NCBI GenBank assembly: GCA_003868215.1
Contig: QWDQ01000002.1
Coordinates: forward strand, 972,502 to 1,036,501
DNA: 64,000 bases
Direction of reading: 5' to 3'
Source: Pseudophaeomoniella oleicola
Lineage: Eukaryota; Ascomycota; Eurotiomycetes; Phaeomoniellales; Phaeomoniellaceae
In this document: positions 63,361 to 64,000 of the stretch, in pieces
Numbering within the stretch: position 1 is the stretch's first letter
Layout: the number at the start of each line of letters is the position of its first letter
Program-made: the position numbers and the translations under genes
Notes under the pieces: model-generated
The model's database searches: none
Seen by the model: the letters and a program-made list of their open reading frames with translations, nothing else
What the model was told of the DNA's origin: nothing

Positions 63361-64000
63361 TCTATACTCGATGATATTCTACCCAGAATACCGTCTAAAT
63401 AGGTTTAGATTAGGATTTAAAATTAAGTCTTAAAAAAATAGAATATTATCTAGAATACTTCTACTAATATTCTATCCCTTTTTAGAATCTTTTAATTTTT
63501 TTTAATTTTTTTAAAAATAATATCAAAAATACGCTAAATAATAGTGTAATTAGTTTTAGAATTAATTATAAACTCGTTACGATATAAAAACAATATGAAA
63601 AAACGGTTAGATTTCAACTTTTTTTTATATCAACGCCAAGTTCATTAAGTTTATAAGATAATTAAGAATTTCAAAATAAAATCATTATCTATAAAATAAG
63701 ACGATTCTAACGATATTATTTATATTAAATAATTCTAAATAATTAAAGTTTTATAAAAGAATATTCTTTTACTAATAAATTTAGAAACATTAAAACCAAT
63801 TTTTTTTATTTTTTTTTATATATAATTTAAATAATTAGCTAAAAATATAAAAGTTTTAATCTTTAAATTATCGAATTTTTTTATATATAAACAAAATAAA
63901 AAGTGTTCAAAAATATTAAAATTTATAATTAAAATTAAAATTTCTTTATTTTATTGATTTAAAAATAAATAACAAACTTAATAATAATTAATTTTAAAAT
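63361..64000. other. Extremely AT-rich DNA, probably a RIP-degraded repeat
   Basis: Composition falls to roughly one G or C in six or fewer through to the window end, with stop codons in every frame. No coding remnant can be read. It is consistent with an AT-isochore made of mutated transposons, which is an inference. Confidence 0.6.

Noticed and set aside
1-64000. tRNA, rRNA or CRISPR loci
   Set aside because: I scanned both strands for T-loop GTTCRANNC with matching acceptor stems and for regularly spaced repeats; the GTTCGA-like hits fall in coding sequence without cloverleaf arms, and no spaced array exists. A tRNAscan run would settle it.
1-64000. Biosynthetic gene cluster or mobile-element proteins
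   Set aside because: No polyketide synthase, NRPS, terpene synthase, P450, transposase or reverse transcriptase motifs are visible. The AT-rich end has stops in every frame.

Overview
This is a stretch of nuclear chromosome from a filamentous ascomycete (Pezizomycotina). The evidence is dense intron-poor genes, many introns of only 44-60 bases with GTANGT donors and CTRAY-like branch points, a CFEM-domain Pth11-type receptor, fungal-only families (DSC1/TUL1, ZRG17, SHG1, DUF2421/2422 transporter), and an AT-rich block carrying the mutation pattern of repeat-induced point mutation (RIP). I cannot fix the class; Leotiomycetes would fit, but nothing in the sequence proves it. I see no tRNA, rRNA, CRISPR array or secondary-metabolite cluster. 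Gene models below were spliced by hand from donor, branch and acceptor sites and reading-frame continuity.

Layout. 1-11.6 kb: 3' part of a protein kinase gene, a small membrane protein, a PQ-loop vacuolar amino-acid exporter, a large DUF2421/2422 transporter, and a convergent acidic nuclear-type protein. 11.6-13.9 kb: a long intergenic region rich in GGTACC and TACGTA palindromes. 13.9-29.8 kb: RNA and genome housekeeping (PUB1/TIA-1-like, PIF1 helicase, EDC3, U-box cyclophilin CYP8, mitochondrial EF-Tu, a small complex I subunit, SHG1 of COMPASS, an eIF4E-like cap-binding protein). 30.7-46.4 kb: a NOPCHAP1-like protein, GDA1, mitochondrial IF-3, ZRG17, the Golgi/endosomal RING ligase DSC1/TUL1, a two-pass membrane protein, DUG3, the dynamin MGM1, mitochondrial ribosomal protein bS6m (MRP17) and glycine cleavage H protein (GCV3). 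47.4-53.4 kb: three genes without recognisable families, including a zinc-ribbon/RGG protein and an Arg/Ser-rich coiled-coil protein. 53.4-62.1 kb: gene-poor DNA with one clear gene, a CFEM-GPCR, and some weak coding fragments. 62.1-64 kb: a tandem array with RIP-type transitions, a small GC-richer island with a 19-bp x4 repeat, then extremely AT-rich DNA.

Themes. At least six genes act in mitochondria (TUF1, complex I subunit, IF-3, MGM1, MRP17, GCV3), with PIF1 a seventh by a probable alternative start; three of them belong to mitochondrial translation. Several others handle mRNA fate (PUB1, EDC3, eIF4E-like). The right end looks like the border of an AT-rich isochore, with the receptor gene as the last confident gene before it.

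I found no convincing new multi-gene system. The best leads are the two unrecognised genes at 49.5-53.4 kb, the RIP-marked array, the PIF1 dual start and a possible optional intron in PUB1.
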